Shown piece by piece: positions 47,246 through 59,154 of a stretch of 64,000 nt of DNA; positions within the stretch are counted from its first letter, which is position 1, and every line of letters begins with the position of its first letter. The translations under genes and the position numbers were made by a program. The DNA comes from Eonycteris spelaea. Its lineage: Eukaryota; Chordata; Mammalia; Chiroptera; Pteropodidae. The notes beneath the pieces were generated by a model that was not told where the DNA came from, did not search any database, and saw nothing but the letters and a program-made list of their open reading frames with translations. Location: positions 6,200,001 through 6,264,000 of the forward strand of contig PUFA01000068.1 of NCBI GenBank assembly GCA_003508835.1, given 5' to 3'.

Positions 47246-47514
47246 ATATTTGTCCATCTTGGTTCTTGGGCACAATTACCTGCAGTAACAACAGGCAAAA
47301 GTTAAATGAAAATTATACTTTTCCAAAACTTTTCAGAAGTTTTTAAAATAAAATTAAGAAAAGAAGTTCAGGAATGAAGGAAGTAATATGTGGAGGGTGA
47401 AGAATTGAAGAGGACAAGGAAGTAGGCACAGAGGGAGAAGCAAGGAAAAAAGTAAAGGTGCAGAAATGAAACTAACATATATATTAACTCCCTATGTATG
47501 AAAGGAGATATACT
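47246..47514. other. Unassigned sequence
   Basis: Nothing recognised; purine-rich at 47380-47460. Confidence 0.5.
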
Positions 47515-48851
47515 TTTAACAGTTTTATTAAAATATAATTAACATAAAGTCAGCTGTGCATAATTCATGTGTATAATTTGACACCTAAAAACTATCACCA
47601 CAATCATTATGATGAGCTTATCACCACCACCAAAAATTTCCTTGACAATAAGTTATCCATAAAGGTGAAGGTCTATTTCTGGACTCTCTATTTTGTTCTA
47701 TGTGTCTATCTTTACACCAATACCATGAATATCTTGAATAGTGTAGCTTAATAATAAGTATTAAAATTATGTGGTGTTATTTATTTTTTAAAAAGTTGTT
47801 TCAAATTATTGTAAGTACTCTGTATCACCACATGAATTTAGAATTAGTTTACCTAATAGCTAAACAATACTATTTAGTTATTATTTAGATATTGTATATC
47901 TTAAAAAATTAGAATTTTTGAATGGCGTCATGTAGAATCTTTAGATCAATTGTGAAATTGACATCTTAATATTAAGATTTTAAACTCATAAAATAATATA
48001 GCTCTTCATTAACTTATATCTCATTCAGTTCTTTTAGTAACATTGCATAGAATTCAAAATACTGGTTTTTCATATTTTTGGTCACATTATCTATAAACAT
48101 TTTATATTTTCAATGCCATTTAAAATGGTATTTAAAAAGTTTTCAGTTTCTGATTGTTTGTTGCTACCATATAGAAATGTACCTGAAGCTTTAATATTGA
48201 TCTTATATCATGCAACCTTGCTAAACTCACTTTTTGGGTCTAGGAGATTTTTGTAGATTATATTGGATTATTTACACAGACAATCACGTCATATATGAAT
48301 CAAAACAGTTTTTACTTCTTTCTGTTCAATTTAGATGCCTTTAAAAAAAGGTCCTTATAATAATGGCTAGAATTTCTAGTAAAATATTGAGTAGAAGTGG
48401 TGAGAGAAGACACCCTTGTTTTGTCCCTAACCTTAAGAGAAAAACATTTAGTTTTTCTTTATTAAGTATATTGTTTGCTATAGGTTTTTGAAGTTGACCT
48501 TTATCAGGACTGAGGTGTTGCCCTTTGATTTCTAGTTAGAAAAAACTTTTAATAGGAATGAAGGTTGGATCCTGTCAAATGATGTTTCTCTTATGTTGAA
48601 ATAATAATTTTTCTTTTTTATATTAACATGATGAATTAAATTATTTGATTTTCAAATGTAAAAATAACCCTGAATTCCAAGGCTAGATTCATCTTGTCAA
48701 GGTGCAACTTTTTTCCCCCATATATTATTGGAATCAGTTTGCCAAAATATTGTTCATTATCTGCAGCTTTCCTTTCTTATAAAGTGTTCATTTGGTTTTA
48801 GTAATATGGGAATGAAGATATCACAGAATCTTTTGAGATTTTACTCTTCAT

Positions 48852-48868
48852 TTTTTTTTTTTTTTTTG
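48852..48868. repeat. Poly-T run within the L1
   Basis: About 17 uninterrupted T bases inside the antisense ORF2 remnant. Confidence 0.85.
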
Positions 48869-49102
48869 GTAACAGTTTGTGTAATCTTTCTTAAATCTTT
48901 AGTTCAATTCACCAATGGAGCATTCTGGAGTTCTTTTTGTAGGAAGGATTCTAACTATAAATGTAATTCGTTAATGGATATTGGAATTTTCATGTTATAT
49001 GCTTCTTGAGTGAGTTTCATAGTTTGTATCTTTTAAGGATTTTGTCCATTAAACCTAACCTGGTTAAATTATTGACATAAAGTTGCATGTAATTTTCTCA
49101 TT

Positions 49103-49205
49103 ATATATATAATATATATAATATTATATATTTATTATATATAATCTTAATATATATAATCTTCTTATATATATATATAACCTTCTTAATATATATAATC
49201 TTATT
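49103..49205. repeat. AT-rich low-complexity tract with repeated 'tatatataatctt' units
   Basis: Runs of AT dinucleotides separated by three or four near copies of 'atataatcttctta'-type units. It interrupts the L1 ORF2 remnant. Confidence 0.85.
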
Positions 49206-50245
49206 CTTTCATAATTTTAGTGATTTGTTTCATCTCTGTTCATTTCCTTCATTGGTCTGACTAGAGTTGAAACAATTTTGTAAATCTAAAATAATCATTT
49301 TTGGATTTAATTAAAATTTTGTTTTTTATATCATTGATTTTTCTCTGATCTTTATTTTTTTCTCCACTACTTGTCTTTGTTTTAGTTCCTTGAGGTTGAG
49401 GTCAATTTTTTTAGATCTTTTCTTTTTTTTGTTTCTGATGTATATGTGTACTGCTTTCAGTTCAGCATTTGGTACCTTCCACAAATTGTTGTATGAATGT
49501 TGTAATTTATATTTAGAAAATTTTCCTATTTCACTTCTTATTTCTTCTTTAATCTGTGGGTTACATAAACAAGTGTTATTTAATTTCTAAGTACTAGAAG
49601 ATTTTTCAAAGATCTGTCCATTATTAAGTACTAACTTAATTGCATTGTGGCCAAATAACATGATTTTCAATTTTCAACACAAATCATTTAAAATTTACTG
49701 AGACTGTTTTATGGCCTGGAATACGATCTATGTTGATAAAATGTTCTACATGTCTCCTGATATACCAAAGAAAGTGTTTTCTATTGTCATTGAATGTCAT
49801 CTTCTGAAAATGTCAATTAGATAATTTGATTGATAGTGTTTCTATCTTTAATACTCTTACTTATTTTCTACTTGTTCTATTAAGAGAGAGTTTTTTAAAT
49901 TTCTGTCTAAAATTATGGATTTTTTTGTATTACTTTGCATTTTGAAGTTGTTATGAAGTGCATTTAGGATCTTTAAGATGATGGCTTATTAGCTATAATG
50001 GGTTATTGTTTTAGGGTTTATAGCATATATCTTTAGCTTATCAATCTACTTTAAAATGAAATTATATCACTTTACACTAGTATTCTTTAACTTCTAACTT
50101 CTTGTCTTTGCTTTATTATTGTCATACATTTTACTTTTACATGTTTCTTTTCACTTTCAGTACTTATAAAGATTTTACTCTCCTGTCTCTCACTTCTATT
50201 GTTTCTGACAAGAAAATACTCTGTCATTCTTATCTAGATTCTTCT

Positions 50246-50272
50246 CTCTCTCTCTCTCTCTATCTCTCTGTT
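50246..50272. repeat. (TC)n microsatellite
   Basis: About ten CT units with one A interruption, inside the L1 5' region. Confidence 0.85.
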
Positions 50273-50942
50273 TTCCTTTTTCCTAGATATTTTTAAGACT
50301 TTTTTCATGGTTTTGATCAATTTGATTGTAATGTAGATTGATGTCATTTTTCTCAATATTTCTTGTGCTGGGGGTTTATTGAGCTTTTTGCAATTATGAG
50401 TTTGTCATTTTTAGCTATAATATCTTCAAATATTTCTTCTCATTCCCCATAGGAACTCTGATTATACATACATTAGGTTACTTGATGTTGTCACACAGCT
50501 AACTAATAGTTTTCTCATTTGCTTTTATTATTCCCTTTATTTTGTGTTTTATTTGGATAGTTTATTGTTATATATTCATATTCACTAATCTTTTTTCTTT
50601 AATGTTTAATCTATTATTAATTCTATACATAAATTTTACATATCAGACAGTAGTTTCTATCACAAGAAATTTAGTTTTGTTCACTTTTATCTTTCATGTC
50701 TCTAGCGTTTTGAACATATGGAATATAATTATAATTACTTGAATGCCCTTATCTCATTTCTAATAGCTGTGTCAGTTCCGATTGATTTAATTACTCATAA
50801 ATTGTATTTTTCTGCTTTTTGGCATAACTGGTAATTTTTAATTGGGCATCAAACATTTTACCTTTTTGGTGCTAGATATATTTTTTATTACACATACATA
50901 TGCTTGAGGTTTGTTCTGGAACACATTGATTAATTTGTAAGT

Positions 50943-51259
50943 ACAGCCTCTGACTTATGATGGTTGGACTTAGAATTTTTTGACTTTATGATATGTGAAA
51001 GTGATACACATTCAAAAGAAACTGTACTTTGAAATTTGAATTTTGATTGTTTCCTTGTCTAGCAATATATGGTATGATACTTTGTCATGATGCTGGGCAG
51101 CCGCAGAGACCACAGCTCATAGTCAGTCATGAAGTCATGATGATAGACAACTAATACTCTGCAGTTTACTGTTAAATACATTTCGGATTTGTAATATTTT
51201 CAACTTACAATTGGGTTTATTTGGATGTAATTGTATCCTAAGTCAAGGAGCATCTGCAG
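50943..51259. mobile_element. Small non-autonomous DNA transposon, Tigger-like, copy 2, nested in L1
   Basis: Related to 2496-2814 but in the opposite orientation: 'tgacttatgatggttggact', 'aagaaactgtactttgaaat', and at the right 'cctaagtcaaggagcatctg'. The L1 5' region continues on either side ('gttctggaacacattgatta' before, 'gacagtgctaatcctatgtc' after), so it landed in that L1. Confidence 0.7.
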
Positions 51260-52054
51260 TTTTATTCTTTTATATATGGCTGTTACAATTTTTTAGGTAG
51301 TCCTGGACAGTGCTAATCCTATGTCTAATTATTCTCTGCTGCTGAGCCAAGTCCCTTTTATGTACTCTGTCCAAAGCCCAGTGAATTTGTAACTGGATTA
51401 TTCCTGTCAGTGCCAGTTACTGCTCTTGTTAATCTTTTGGATAATTATTGCCAGATTTTGTGTATGTTTCTTATAACTTATTTACTAATCAGTGTGCAAC
51501 TGAATTCTTGAGAGTTAACCTCTAAGAAAGCTAGATGTCCCTCTTCATGAAGCTTTTCTCTCTTTCATATTCTATCTTGTTACACTCCAATTCCCCTCTC
51601 CTCAACTCAGGGAGTCTTCTGGGCTGTACTTGAATGTCCATTCCCTCCTCTGCAACCTAAAAATTATCTCGAGCCTTTAAGCTGGGACAATCATATTTGT
51701 TTCCGTTTCTCAGATATCATCACTCTTCTTTCTCTTGTGTCCAATGCTTTTGAAAATATTTTGGTTGTTCGAGCAGAAGTATAAATTTAATCTGGTTACT
51801 CCATCTTGATTGAAAGCAGAAATCTCTCCCCAAAAATCTCTCAAGAACATTTTGTGTGGGAGTCTGACTACTGCAACGGAGAAAGGAAAAATGTCTCAAA
51901 ACATAGCCCCTCCTTCAACCTACTGTTAAAATGCTATTTACAAATATATCTATGCTTTCTGACATGAATTCTAACTTTTATGGCCAATTTTTTATGGCAG
52001 GATAAGTTGCTATCTTTCACTTACAACTATTTGAAATATAGGAAAGAGCAATGG

Positions 52055-52290
52055 GAGTATTTTTGAGACTGGTGTCTGGATCCAGCATTATCACTTTCCA
52101 AATGCATGACCTAGGATGTCATTTGTCATCTGTCTACAAGCCCCATTGTCATGACCTATTAAATGTTGATAACAGCACCTGCTTTGCTCACCTTACAGGA
52201 CTAGTATAAGAATGTATTGAGATTATAAATGTAATCAATCTTTTTAATTGTAAAGTATTATATTAGCATAGGAGTTATTATTATGATTAT
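52055..52290 (+). mobile_element. MIR SINE
   Basis: Sense MIR: 'ccagcattatcactttccaa', 'atgcatgacctaggatgtca', 'taacagcacctgctttgctc', 'gtattgagattataaatgta', 'tattatattagcat'. Confidence 0.65.
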
Positions 52291-52342
52291 GTCAATTATG
52301 TTTTTGGAAACCTGAAACTTGAAAGATCATAAAAAAATATCA

Positions 52343-52399
52343 CTCGCTTTCTCTGTCTCTCTCTGTCTCTCTCTCTGTCTCTTTCTCTGTCTCTCTCCC
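52343..52399. repeat. (CTCTGT)n pyrimidine-rich microsatellite
   Basis: Imperfect CT/CTGT units for about 57 bases. Confidence 0.9.
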
Positions 52400-52494
52400 A
52401 GACCCCCTCAGGATTATTTTCTTGATACGTTTACTCAGACTTATAAGGACTCACTTACATGTTAAATGCTATATCTTATTCTCTGAGATGTATA

Positions 52495-52700
52495 ATGCAG
52501 TGATAGGAAGAGCAGTGGACTCTAAAATCAAGTAATTCTAGACTATAATTGGACTTTGCTATTGTGTCTTATTATAGTACTCCATTTTCTAATATCTAAA
52601 ATGAGAAGAATAATACACTTTTGTCAGGTTTTTGTAAAGAGAAAATATGATAAAGTGTATGAAGAACTAGTATATTGTAAACATTCAACAGAATATTTCT
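52495..52700 (+). mobile_element. MIR SINE
   Basis: Nearly full-length sense MIR: 'aagagcagtggactctaaaa', 'aattggactttgctattgtg', 'tctaatatctaaaatgagaa', 'ttttgtcaggtttttgtaaa'. Confidence 0.7.
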
Positions 52701-52784
52701 AAAATGCTGTCACTATTCCATTAAGAAAAGCCATGTGGACACAGTTCCATTCTAAAGGAATATGTTTTTCTCTAATCACAGCTT

Positions 52785-53285
52785 AGTAACCAGATACCAA
52801 ACCTCAGTCATATTTTATGCTTTCCTATTCCCAGCGTTTTATATCCAATCAGTTCACCAAATATTCCAACATGTCTTCCAGGCTTTCTGCTCCTACTGTC
52901 ACTGTCTTCATTTCAATTTCATTGATGATTTTGTTTCTTCTCTTCTGTGTATTACTGGAGCAGCAGCGTAACTAACGTCTATCCCTAACTAATTTATGTA
53001 TCTCATTTGGCCCCACGTTCTGATAGTAAAGCTCTAATCATGACACATCATTCCAAGGAAACTTTTAAATATAGAATAAAATCCAAGTTGTCTCATCTGT
53101 CATAGAGGTACCTTCCATGCTGGTCACTATGTTTCATTCCACATATTCCTCCTATTATATGCCTCAGTGCACTCTAGGCTCCATCCACTCTGGGCAGTCC
53201 TTCACCATGATCGTGCTGTTATAGCTATACCCTCTTGGAGTTTTTCTCCATGCCACCTATCCAATTTATCCAATTATTTGTAAAA
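52785..53285 (+). mobile_element. L2 LINE, left piece
   Basis: Sense L2 ORF2: 'aatcagttcaccaaatattc', 'gctctaatcatgacacatca', 'gaataaaatccaagttgtct', 'gcagtgcactc' region with 'cactctaggctccatccact', 'tttctccatgccacctatcc'. A MIR follows directly, and L2 seems to resume after it. Confidence 0.7.
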
Positions 53286-53289
53286 CTGT

Positions 53290-53500
53290 TTAAGTAACAG
53301 CCACCATTTACACAGCTCTCATAATATGTCAGCCATTGTTCTAAAACATTGTTTTATCTGATATAATCTAATTCTCACCATACAATATATAAGATATATT
53401 ATCTATGCTCATTTTTAGACAAAGAAATCAAAGCACAGTTAAGTACCATTTTACAGCTATTAGCAAGTGAGAACTAAACAGTGTTTTGACAAAGCATGTG
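53290..53500 (-). mobile_element. MIR SINE between two L2 pieces
   Basis: Reverse MIR: 'aacagccaccatttacacag', 'aatatgtcagccattgttct', 'gatataatctaattctcacc', 'agacaaagaaatcaaagcac', 'agcaagtgagaactaaacag'. Confidence 0.75.
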
Positions 53501-53504
53501 CTGC

Positions 53505-53765
53505 AGAAACATCCAACTGTCTCTGTTTAACTATACCCAAACACCTCTGCTCAAATCCTAGTTTTTTCCCGGATTTTTCCATGTAATCAATTCTTTTCTC
53601 TCTCCTGATTTCAATTGTTTCTTATTTTTTCAATGCTATATCAATTTCACTATCAGCTTTGCACTTTACCATATGCGTCCGTCCCTCATTTATAGAAACT
53701 CTTAAGTTTTTTCAAAGGCAGAGACTATATCTTCTTTGTAGTTAGTAACTCAGATTTGTCATCAA
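53505..53765 (+). mobile_element. L2 LINE, right piece
   Basis: Sense L2 3' part: 'cacctctgctcaaatcctag', 'tttatagaaactcttaagtt', 'aaaggcagagactatatctt'. This is the L2 section that would follow 52785-53285. Confidence 0.55.
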
Positions 53766-53970
53766 GCTGATCTGCTTTCTAGTGCCAGCATTTTTATTTA
53801 GCAGTTCATTCATCTTGAACAAGTTACTCCAAACCTCAATTTCTTCATCTATAAAATGGGATTAATACTAATACCCAGTTCATTAAGATAGTGTAAAGAT
53901 TAAAAGTGGTCGTGCATATAAAACACTAATCATATTGTCAGACAAATATTAAGAGACTGTTTTTAACAAT
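53766..53970 (+). mobile_element. MIR SINE
   Basis: Sense MIR: 'atcttgaacaagttactcca', 'aacctcaatttcttcatcta', 'taaaatgggattaatactaa', 'agatagtgtaaagattaaaa', 'gcatataaaacactaatcat'. Confidence 0.8.
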
Positions 53971-54059
53971 TATGACTATTATTGATAGCATTGATGCCTA
54001 TTTATTTCTCTAATATTGGAATACTTTACTCCCTTTTTCAAACGACTCCTTCATATAGT

Positions 54060-54420
54060 GGTATTTCATTGGAACAAAATGATTGATCTAAATTTAAGGG
54101 GGCTTAAATTAGCCCTGACATCTTTAACCTTACCAATGTTCCTCCATATGTTGGATTCCATTCCCATAAATGATGATTTACAATAAATGACACATTTATG
54201 AATAGCCCTCAAGAAAGAAATCTCTTCTGATTGGAGGCAAATGATGTTCCTATTGAAACACAAATGACTCTGCTAAGATTAATGCTCTTCCTAGAAATGC
54301 CAAGGTAATTAATAACAATTAGCAATTTAATATAAAGTGATGCCAACTGCTTGTAAACAATAGATAAGTGTGCATAGGTGTGTGGCTTGCTGTCCTTTAA
54401 GAAATGTAATTTCATTAAGA
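54060..54420. other. Candidate conserved non-coding element
   Basis: Not assignable to any repeat and rich in short motifs common in developmental enhancers: 'aaggtaattaataacaatta' (homeodomain and SOX-like cores), 'cttgtaaacaatagataagt' (forkhead-like and GATA-like cores) and 'aaatgatgatttacaataaa'. Two overlapping minus ORFs (54066-54263, 54209-54415) are not protein-like. This is motif reading only; conservation cannot be judged from one sequence. Confidence 0.25.
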
Positions 54421-54794
54421 GGCAAGTCTATTTTTAAAAACATCTATATTATAATGAAAACAAACATGACAACTAAAAGCTAGAGAATTCAAAAGCATTA
54501 ACAAGAAGCCCAGGAGTCAAACTGTTAAAGCTCAGAGGCTCACATAACCAGTCCACCTTCCAATTTAGTGTTTGGGGGTCCTTCTGAGCTGTGAGCACTA
54601 ACCAAGGTGTAAGGAAGCTAGACACAGGGTCAAAGCTCAGGTCAAAGGCTTGGACAATGAGGCATCACAGCCTAGTGCTGGCAGTAGGCAAAAAGCCATT
54701 TTAATAGGCATTTTACTTGTATAAAGTCTGTAGAACCATGAATGGCACGTAGTAAAAAGAAATGTATTACCAGTTTAACATTCACAATCTTTTG
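54421..54794. other. Unassigned sequence
   Basis: Nothing recognised. Confidence 0.5.
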
Positions 54795-54968
54795 TTAGTG
54801 ATTTTCAAAGTGTGGTCCTCTCCAGCAGCAGTAGCATAATCTAGCAGATCGTTATAAATGTGAGTTACTGAGCTCTACCCCCAGACCTACTGAATCAGAA
54901 ACTCCAGGAAATGGGTTAAGCAATCTGCATTTTAACTGATCTTCCAGATGATTCTGAAGCTCTAAAAG
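54795..54968 (+). mobile_element. MER5A-type hAT DNA transposon
   Basis: About 175 bp, close to the usual MER5A length. Landmarks: 'tgattttcaaagtgtggtcc', 'ccccagacctactgaatcag', 'aaactccaggaaatgggtta', 'agcaatctgcattttaactg' and 'ccagatgattctgaagctct'. Non-autonomous and old. Confidence 0.88.
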
Positions 54969-54969
54969 T

Positions 54970-55105
54970 AAATATTATAATCATTATTATCTACCGAAGA
55001 AAATCAGAGTCCTGAGGAGTTTAGTCATTGCTCAAAATTACATGCAACTAATGATACAAATGGGATCGAGGCTCAGATCTGCATGACTCTACAATTCACA
55101 TTTTT
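54970..55105 (-). mobile_element. MIR SINE, directly beside MER5A
   Basis: Reverse MIR core and head: 'taatcattattatctaccga', 'agaaaatcagagtcctgagg', 'gctcaaaattacatgcaact', 'gatcgaggctcagatctgca'. MER5A may have inserted into it. Confidence 0.65.
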
Positions 55106-55534
55106 TCCCCACTCTGACAAAGCTACCTCCAGAGGCAAAGTCCAGAAATAGGCCACCTGGTTCAATCCAAGTTCAGGCCATGAGTTGGATTACAAACCAG
55201 AATTTGAGGCGCTGTTTCCTAACAGAAAGCCCTCAGGTGGTTCTAAGGATAAAGTACTGTGGCCTTTGCCCTGCCAAATCTCCAAAAGATAATGCTTTGG
55301 ACTGACTGGTACACTAGGAAGATGGTACATGCGCTCAGAGCCAAAATAAGTGACTAAGACCGTGCACATGCTCAGGGTTGAGGCTTGTTACTGACACAAG
55401 GTCTGTGGTGGATCTAGGCCTTGATGAAATGAACGAAAATAACCTTTCACTCCAAGAAGCCTTTTTAAATAACTAAAATGTCCCTAATCTTAAAAAGACA
55501 GAAGACTTTTCAAGTATATATGATGCAAGAACTC
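55106..55534. other. Unassigned sequence
   Basis: No gene recognised. The segment 55140-55260 is somewhat repeat-like but unnamed. Confidence 0.45.
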
Positions 55535-55885
55535 TCATTCTGGAATGTCTGCATAATTCTCTGTGACTACTCCTTCACATCCTCAGTCCTCTGTTCAAAT
55601 GACAATGTATCAGTAGGCCTTTTCCCAATACACCTCACACAAATAAATCTAATAAAAACCTAATAAACCTAAATAAACAAACCACCTTCCACCTTTTACA
55701 CTGCTGTCTTCTTTCCCAGCCTTATTTTTCTCCCAGTATAGATTCCTACTTAATATAGCACAACTTGTTAATTTGTTAACATTTTTATCTCAGTCTTCTC
55801 AAACCCCTTATTCACACAATTGCAAGCTTTCTCTGTGCATAATGCATTACACTATAATAATTTATTAATCATAATCAATAAATCT
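55535..55885 (+). mobile_element. L2 LINE, ORF2 3' region
   Basis: Sense L2: 'gtgactactccttcacatcc', 'tcagtcctctgttcaaatga', 'cagtaggccttttcccaata', 'tttcccagccttatttttct', 'atatagcacaacttgttaat'. The order matches L2. The 61-codon ORF at 55478-55663 partly overlaps it. Confidence 0.75.
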
Positions 55886-56214
55886 GAAGTATAGTCTTTG
55901 AGACTTTAAACTTCATTCAAAAATATAGATTTAAACAACAAAGAAAAAATCGAGAACCCTGAGAAGAGACTTCTGGCTGTATGTTTACTCAAATATGTAT
56001 TATGCCCTTTTAAAGCAGCCTCAAATTCTAGACAAAAGTTTCTGAACTTTCTTTAGTGTTGTATACTGATTCTTGGAAAAATAAACCATAATTCAACTAT
56101 TACCAACCTCATACTCTTATATATGTTAAGTATATAAAGAAAAAGAAGATAATGAAACGTAACCTTGTACATGAAGTGATTATTTCCTAGGAGAAAAATA
56201 AATAAATGATTAAC
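55886..56214. other. Unassigned sequence
   Basis: Nothing recognised. Confidence 0.5.
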
Positions 56215-56360
56215 AAGGTGATGTCATATGTACTACGGGTAGAGGGAAAAACAGTATGCCCTGTGAGTCCATAGGAGGATCGCCTAACGCATCAGAAAGA
56301 TGGGATGGCCAGGGGAGTTTCCTGAAAGAGGTATGGCTTGAGCTGGTTCTGAACTCATAT
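56215..56360 (-). mobile_element. L2 LINE fragment
   Basis: Reverse L2 phrase series ending in 'ccaggggagtttcctgaaag', 'aggtatggcttgagctggtt' and 'ctgaact'. Confidence 0.6.
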
Positions 56361-57084
56361 ATCCTATGCTAATATGTCTTGTATAAAACCACCTGGTCAA
56401 ATGTAAGTTCTAGAGCTAAATGCTTCCAGAGATCTCAGGCATAGTAGTAAATAAGCTTTTAAAAGCCATAATAAAGCATTTCTTCTGGAGGTAGCTGGAG
56501 ATAGCCCTGAAGCCCATTTCTGTTCCTTTCTCCTTAGACTGCCTTAGGCAAAGCATTTTCTATTTCTTGTTCTCTTCTGTATGATGCTGTTGATAAGATC
56601 TTGCAGCAGAGCTGTTGCAAGAATTAAATTAGATAATATATCCAAATTATCCATGATATGTAAAATGCATCAAAGTTCTGGGACAGAAAATGTTAGCTCC
56701 ATATACACATGGACTAAAAGTTTTTGTACCTGAGTACCTGACACAAAGTATATGCTTGACAATGGCTCAGCAAATTATTAATTTGAAATAGATATTAATC
56801 TTGTTGATCAGCAAGATCACCAAGAAAACATGCTTTTGGCCTTAATGTAAACACTCAAAGTTTTTTCTGTATGAAAATTTGTAATAATATTTGTAATTTT
56901 ATTTTTTTATTTTTAAAATACTTGTTCATTAATTTAAAATACAAACTTGTATTCAAAATTAAAATCATCAGGTTTATCATTACTTTGATATCACACTCTT
57001 ACTATTTTCCAAATATAATAATATAGTTCTTTGTTGCCTTTATTCCACTTAAAAAGATAAGTAAAACTATTTCTCAATATTACT
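56361..57084. other. Mostly unassigned; possible weak MIR
   Basis: At 56520-56670 'gctgttgataagatcttgca', 'gcagagctgttgcaagaatt' and 'aaattagataatata' may be a MIR 3' half. Otherwise nothing is recognised. Confidence 0.35.
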
Positions 57085-57625
57085 TTATATTGTATTTATT
57101 TGATATTAATGAAGATGAAATTTTTTCATATGCTTATGATCTTTTGTATTTCTTTTCTTCCTTGACTACTTTTTATTGTTGTCTTTAAATGTTTTGTTGA
57201 GAGCATTCTTGTTTGGTTTTGTTTTAACCGATATTGAATTTTGTCATATATTTAGAAATACTTGTGTGTATATGTTTATACTGTTTTTATCTTTAAATTT
57301 TATAGTGTTTTGGCTCACAGAAGTTTTACACTTTGGTAATTTATTTTTTAATTTTTCTTTATGATATATTCTTTTCCTTTTAAGCTCAATAATATTTACA
57401 TCAATACATACTTACTTTTATTCTTTATTGTTCTTTTGAATGATTTCATTTTGAGTTCATATGGGATTTATTGCTTTATGGTATGAGATAGGAATTAAAC
57501 ATTTTTTTTTTAATTTGAATAATGGTTAATCAACAGTCATAGCACCACTTATTGAATAAACCACATTTCCCAAGTGAATTCAAATTGTCCTTGGTTCTTG
57601 GAATCTTTTGGTCATTTCCATGTAA
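57085..57625 (-). mobile_element. L1M LINE ORF2 fragment
   Basis: Antisense L1 ORF2: 'tgatattaatgaagatgaaa', 'catatgcttatgatcttttg', 'gtatgagataggaattaaac', 'agcaccacttattgaataaa', 'ccttggttcttggaatcttt'. Very diverged. The 62-codon ORF at 57176-57364 lies inside. Confidence 0.65.
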
Positions 57626-57689
57626 ATCAGGGAGGAGATGGATCAGTTAGAGGAATAGGTCAATGTGTCATCTCATTCAGAAGACCTCT

Positions 57690-58040
57690 CAGGATTTTAA
57701 AACTAATTTGCATAATATTGTGTTCTCACTAATTTCCCAAACATATGCAGGCAGTGCATGCTCATTAAACTGCTCCGCTGAGTGACTGCATTAAAAAAAT
57801 TCTGTTGCAAAAGCTTAATGAAATTTAATAATAAGGTAATTTAAAAACTGATTTTTGTGAGGCTTTCTTTTTAAGAATAAAACATAATATCTGAAAGGTT
57901 AAATTATATCTTTGATGTCCAAGTTGAACTGAAGCTTTGATTTGTAAATCAGGTAGGAAAGTGAAAAGTGTGTCAATTGTGTTTGTAGGTAATTATATTT
58001 ATGAAAATTCATTAGGTAATTTACCCTGTTGTATTATCAT
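57690..58040. other. Candidate conserved non-coding element
   Basis: Repeat-free block with an octamer-type site ('actaatttgcataatattgt'), 'gcatgctcattaaactgctc', 'gctttgatttgtaaatcagg' and several TAATTA/TAATTT cores. Base use is unlike the flanking L1 and MIR remnants. Function is unproven. Confidence 0.25.
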
Positions 58041-58324
58041 ATCAAAAGGTTTGAGAATAGGAAATATATCTTAACTAGGAAACAAAGATATTCAGATTGC
58101 TCATTACTTGAAGTTCCTTTTACATGCTGAAGTCTGAGAAGTATTTGTGTAACCTGTGAGTCCTGTGATTGGGCGAATCTACAAGATGCTCTTTTCTGAG
58201 TAAAATATTAATTATGTTTTCACTCTGAAGCCAAGTCTGCATAGAATTCCTGAAAGGTATAAAAATTGGTGGCAGGAGGATAGAGATAATATTACACTCC
58301 ACCGATAGAAGAGCTGGTGTGTTG

Positions 58325-58450
58325 TTGAGCCTTAACATTAAGAGCTATGACCTTGAAGAAGTTAGTCTCTTTGTGCCTCAGTTTCTACATGTGAAAGATG
58401 AGAAACTTCACTGGGCTGTTTAGATTTAAATGAGGTATTACATATTAACC
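58325..58450 (+). mobile_element. MIR SINE core
   Basis: Sense MIR: 'gagctatgaccttgaagaag', 'ttagtctctttgtgcctcag', 'tttctacatgtgaaagatga', 'atttaaatgaggtattacat'. Confidence 0.75.
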
Positions 58451-58504
58451 TTGCCAAGGAAAGAACAAATTTTTCTCCAAAGGTAAAACAAACTTCTTAC
58501 CTTT

Positions 58505-58710
58505 ACCAAGAGTAATAACTTATAAAGCATTTACTACATGCAATTAACATAGATTTTTATATTTGATAATAAAATATCTTATCAGGTAGATATAGTCATT
58601 GCCCACATCTTATACAGATGAAAAGAGGAAAATGAAGTTCAGAGAGCTTAAGTACCTTAACTAATATGTAATTATCGATTAGGAAAGCCTTTAGACCCAG
58701 ACCTTAGACA
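58505..58710 (-). mobile_element. MIR SINE
   Basis: Reverse MIR: 'gcatttactacatgcaatta', 'cccacatcttatacagatga', 'ggaaaatgaagttcagagag', 'cttaagtaccttaactaata', 'gcctttagacccagacctta'. Confidence 0.8.
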
Positions 58711-59154
58711 TAAGTATTAAAGCATTATGCCAAAATTTACAAAATTCTTAAATGGCATTCCATTGAAAAGATAGTAGTCATGTTTACTTCAAAAGCTTGG
58801 GAATGTTTCTTTGGGTAGGTACCAACTTTATAGAGAACATTCATGCAACCTTCAGTCTGGATTGTCATCTTTTTAGATAACTGGAGCATAAAGACATTTG
58901 GGAATATTTTAGAGGTAATGGTCAAATCACCATTACAACTGTGTGGAATACTTAAACCTAAATGGAGATAAGGACAGGATCTGGCATTATAAGGCCAGGA
59001 TGAAGTTATTTGCAGGAGTCATTCTAATGTTGCTCTAGGGTAAGTCCCGAATTTACAAAGACATAACTTATCTTCCTTCAATGATAGATCAATTGTAGAT
59101 ATTGCCCAGAAAGGAGGAAAGTCCAGCACAGATGAATAAAGACTTTGAGGAGAA
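58711..59154. other. Unassigned sequence
   Basis: Nothing recognised; the minus ORF at 58737-58925 is unsupported. Confidence 0.5.

Larger units (their letters stand above)
47515..51830 (-). mobile_element. Long L1M LINE, 3' UTR to 5' region, internally rearranged
   Basis: Antisense L1 with its 3' end on the left. A short 3' UTR piece ('aaatataattaacataaagt', 'aaactatcaccacaatcatt') is followed, after an apparent internal deletion, by ORF2 ('tatttctggactctctattt', 'catgcaaccttgctaaactc', 'gagtagaagtggtgagagaa', 'aatctgtgggttacataaac', 'ttgcattgtggccaaataac') and then the T-rich 5' region ('ttgtgctgggggtttattga', 'aattgggcatcaaacatttt', 'ctggttactccatcttgatt'). A DNA transposon sits at 50943-51259, and AT-rich and CT-rich tracts interrupt it. 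No intact frame; ORFs of 60-93 codons inside are fragments or shadows. Confidence 0.8.
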
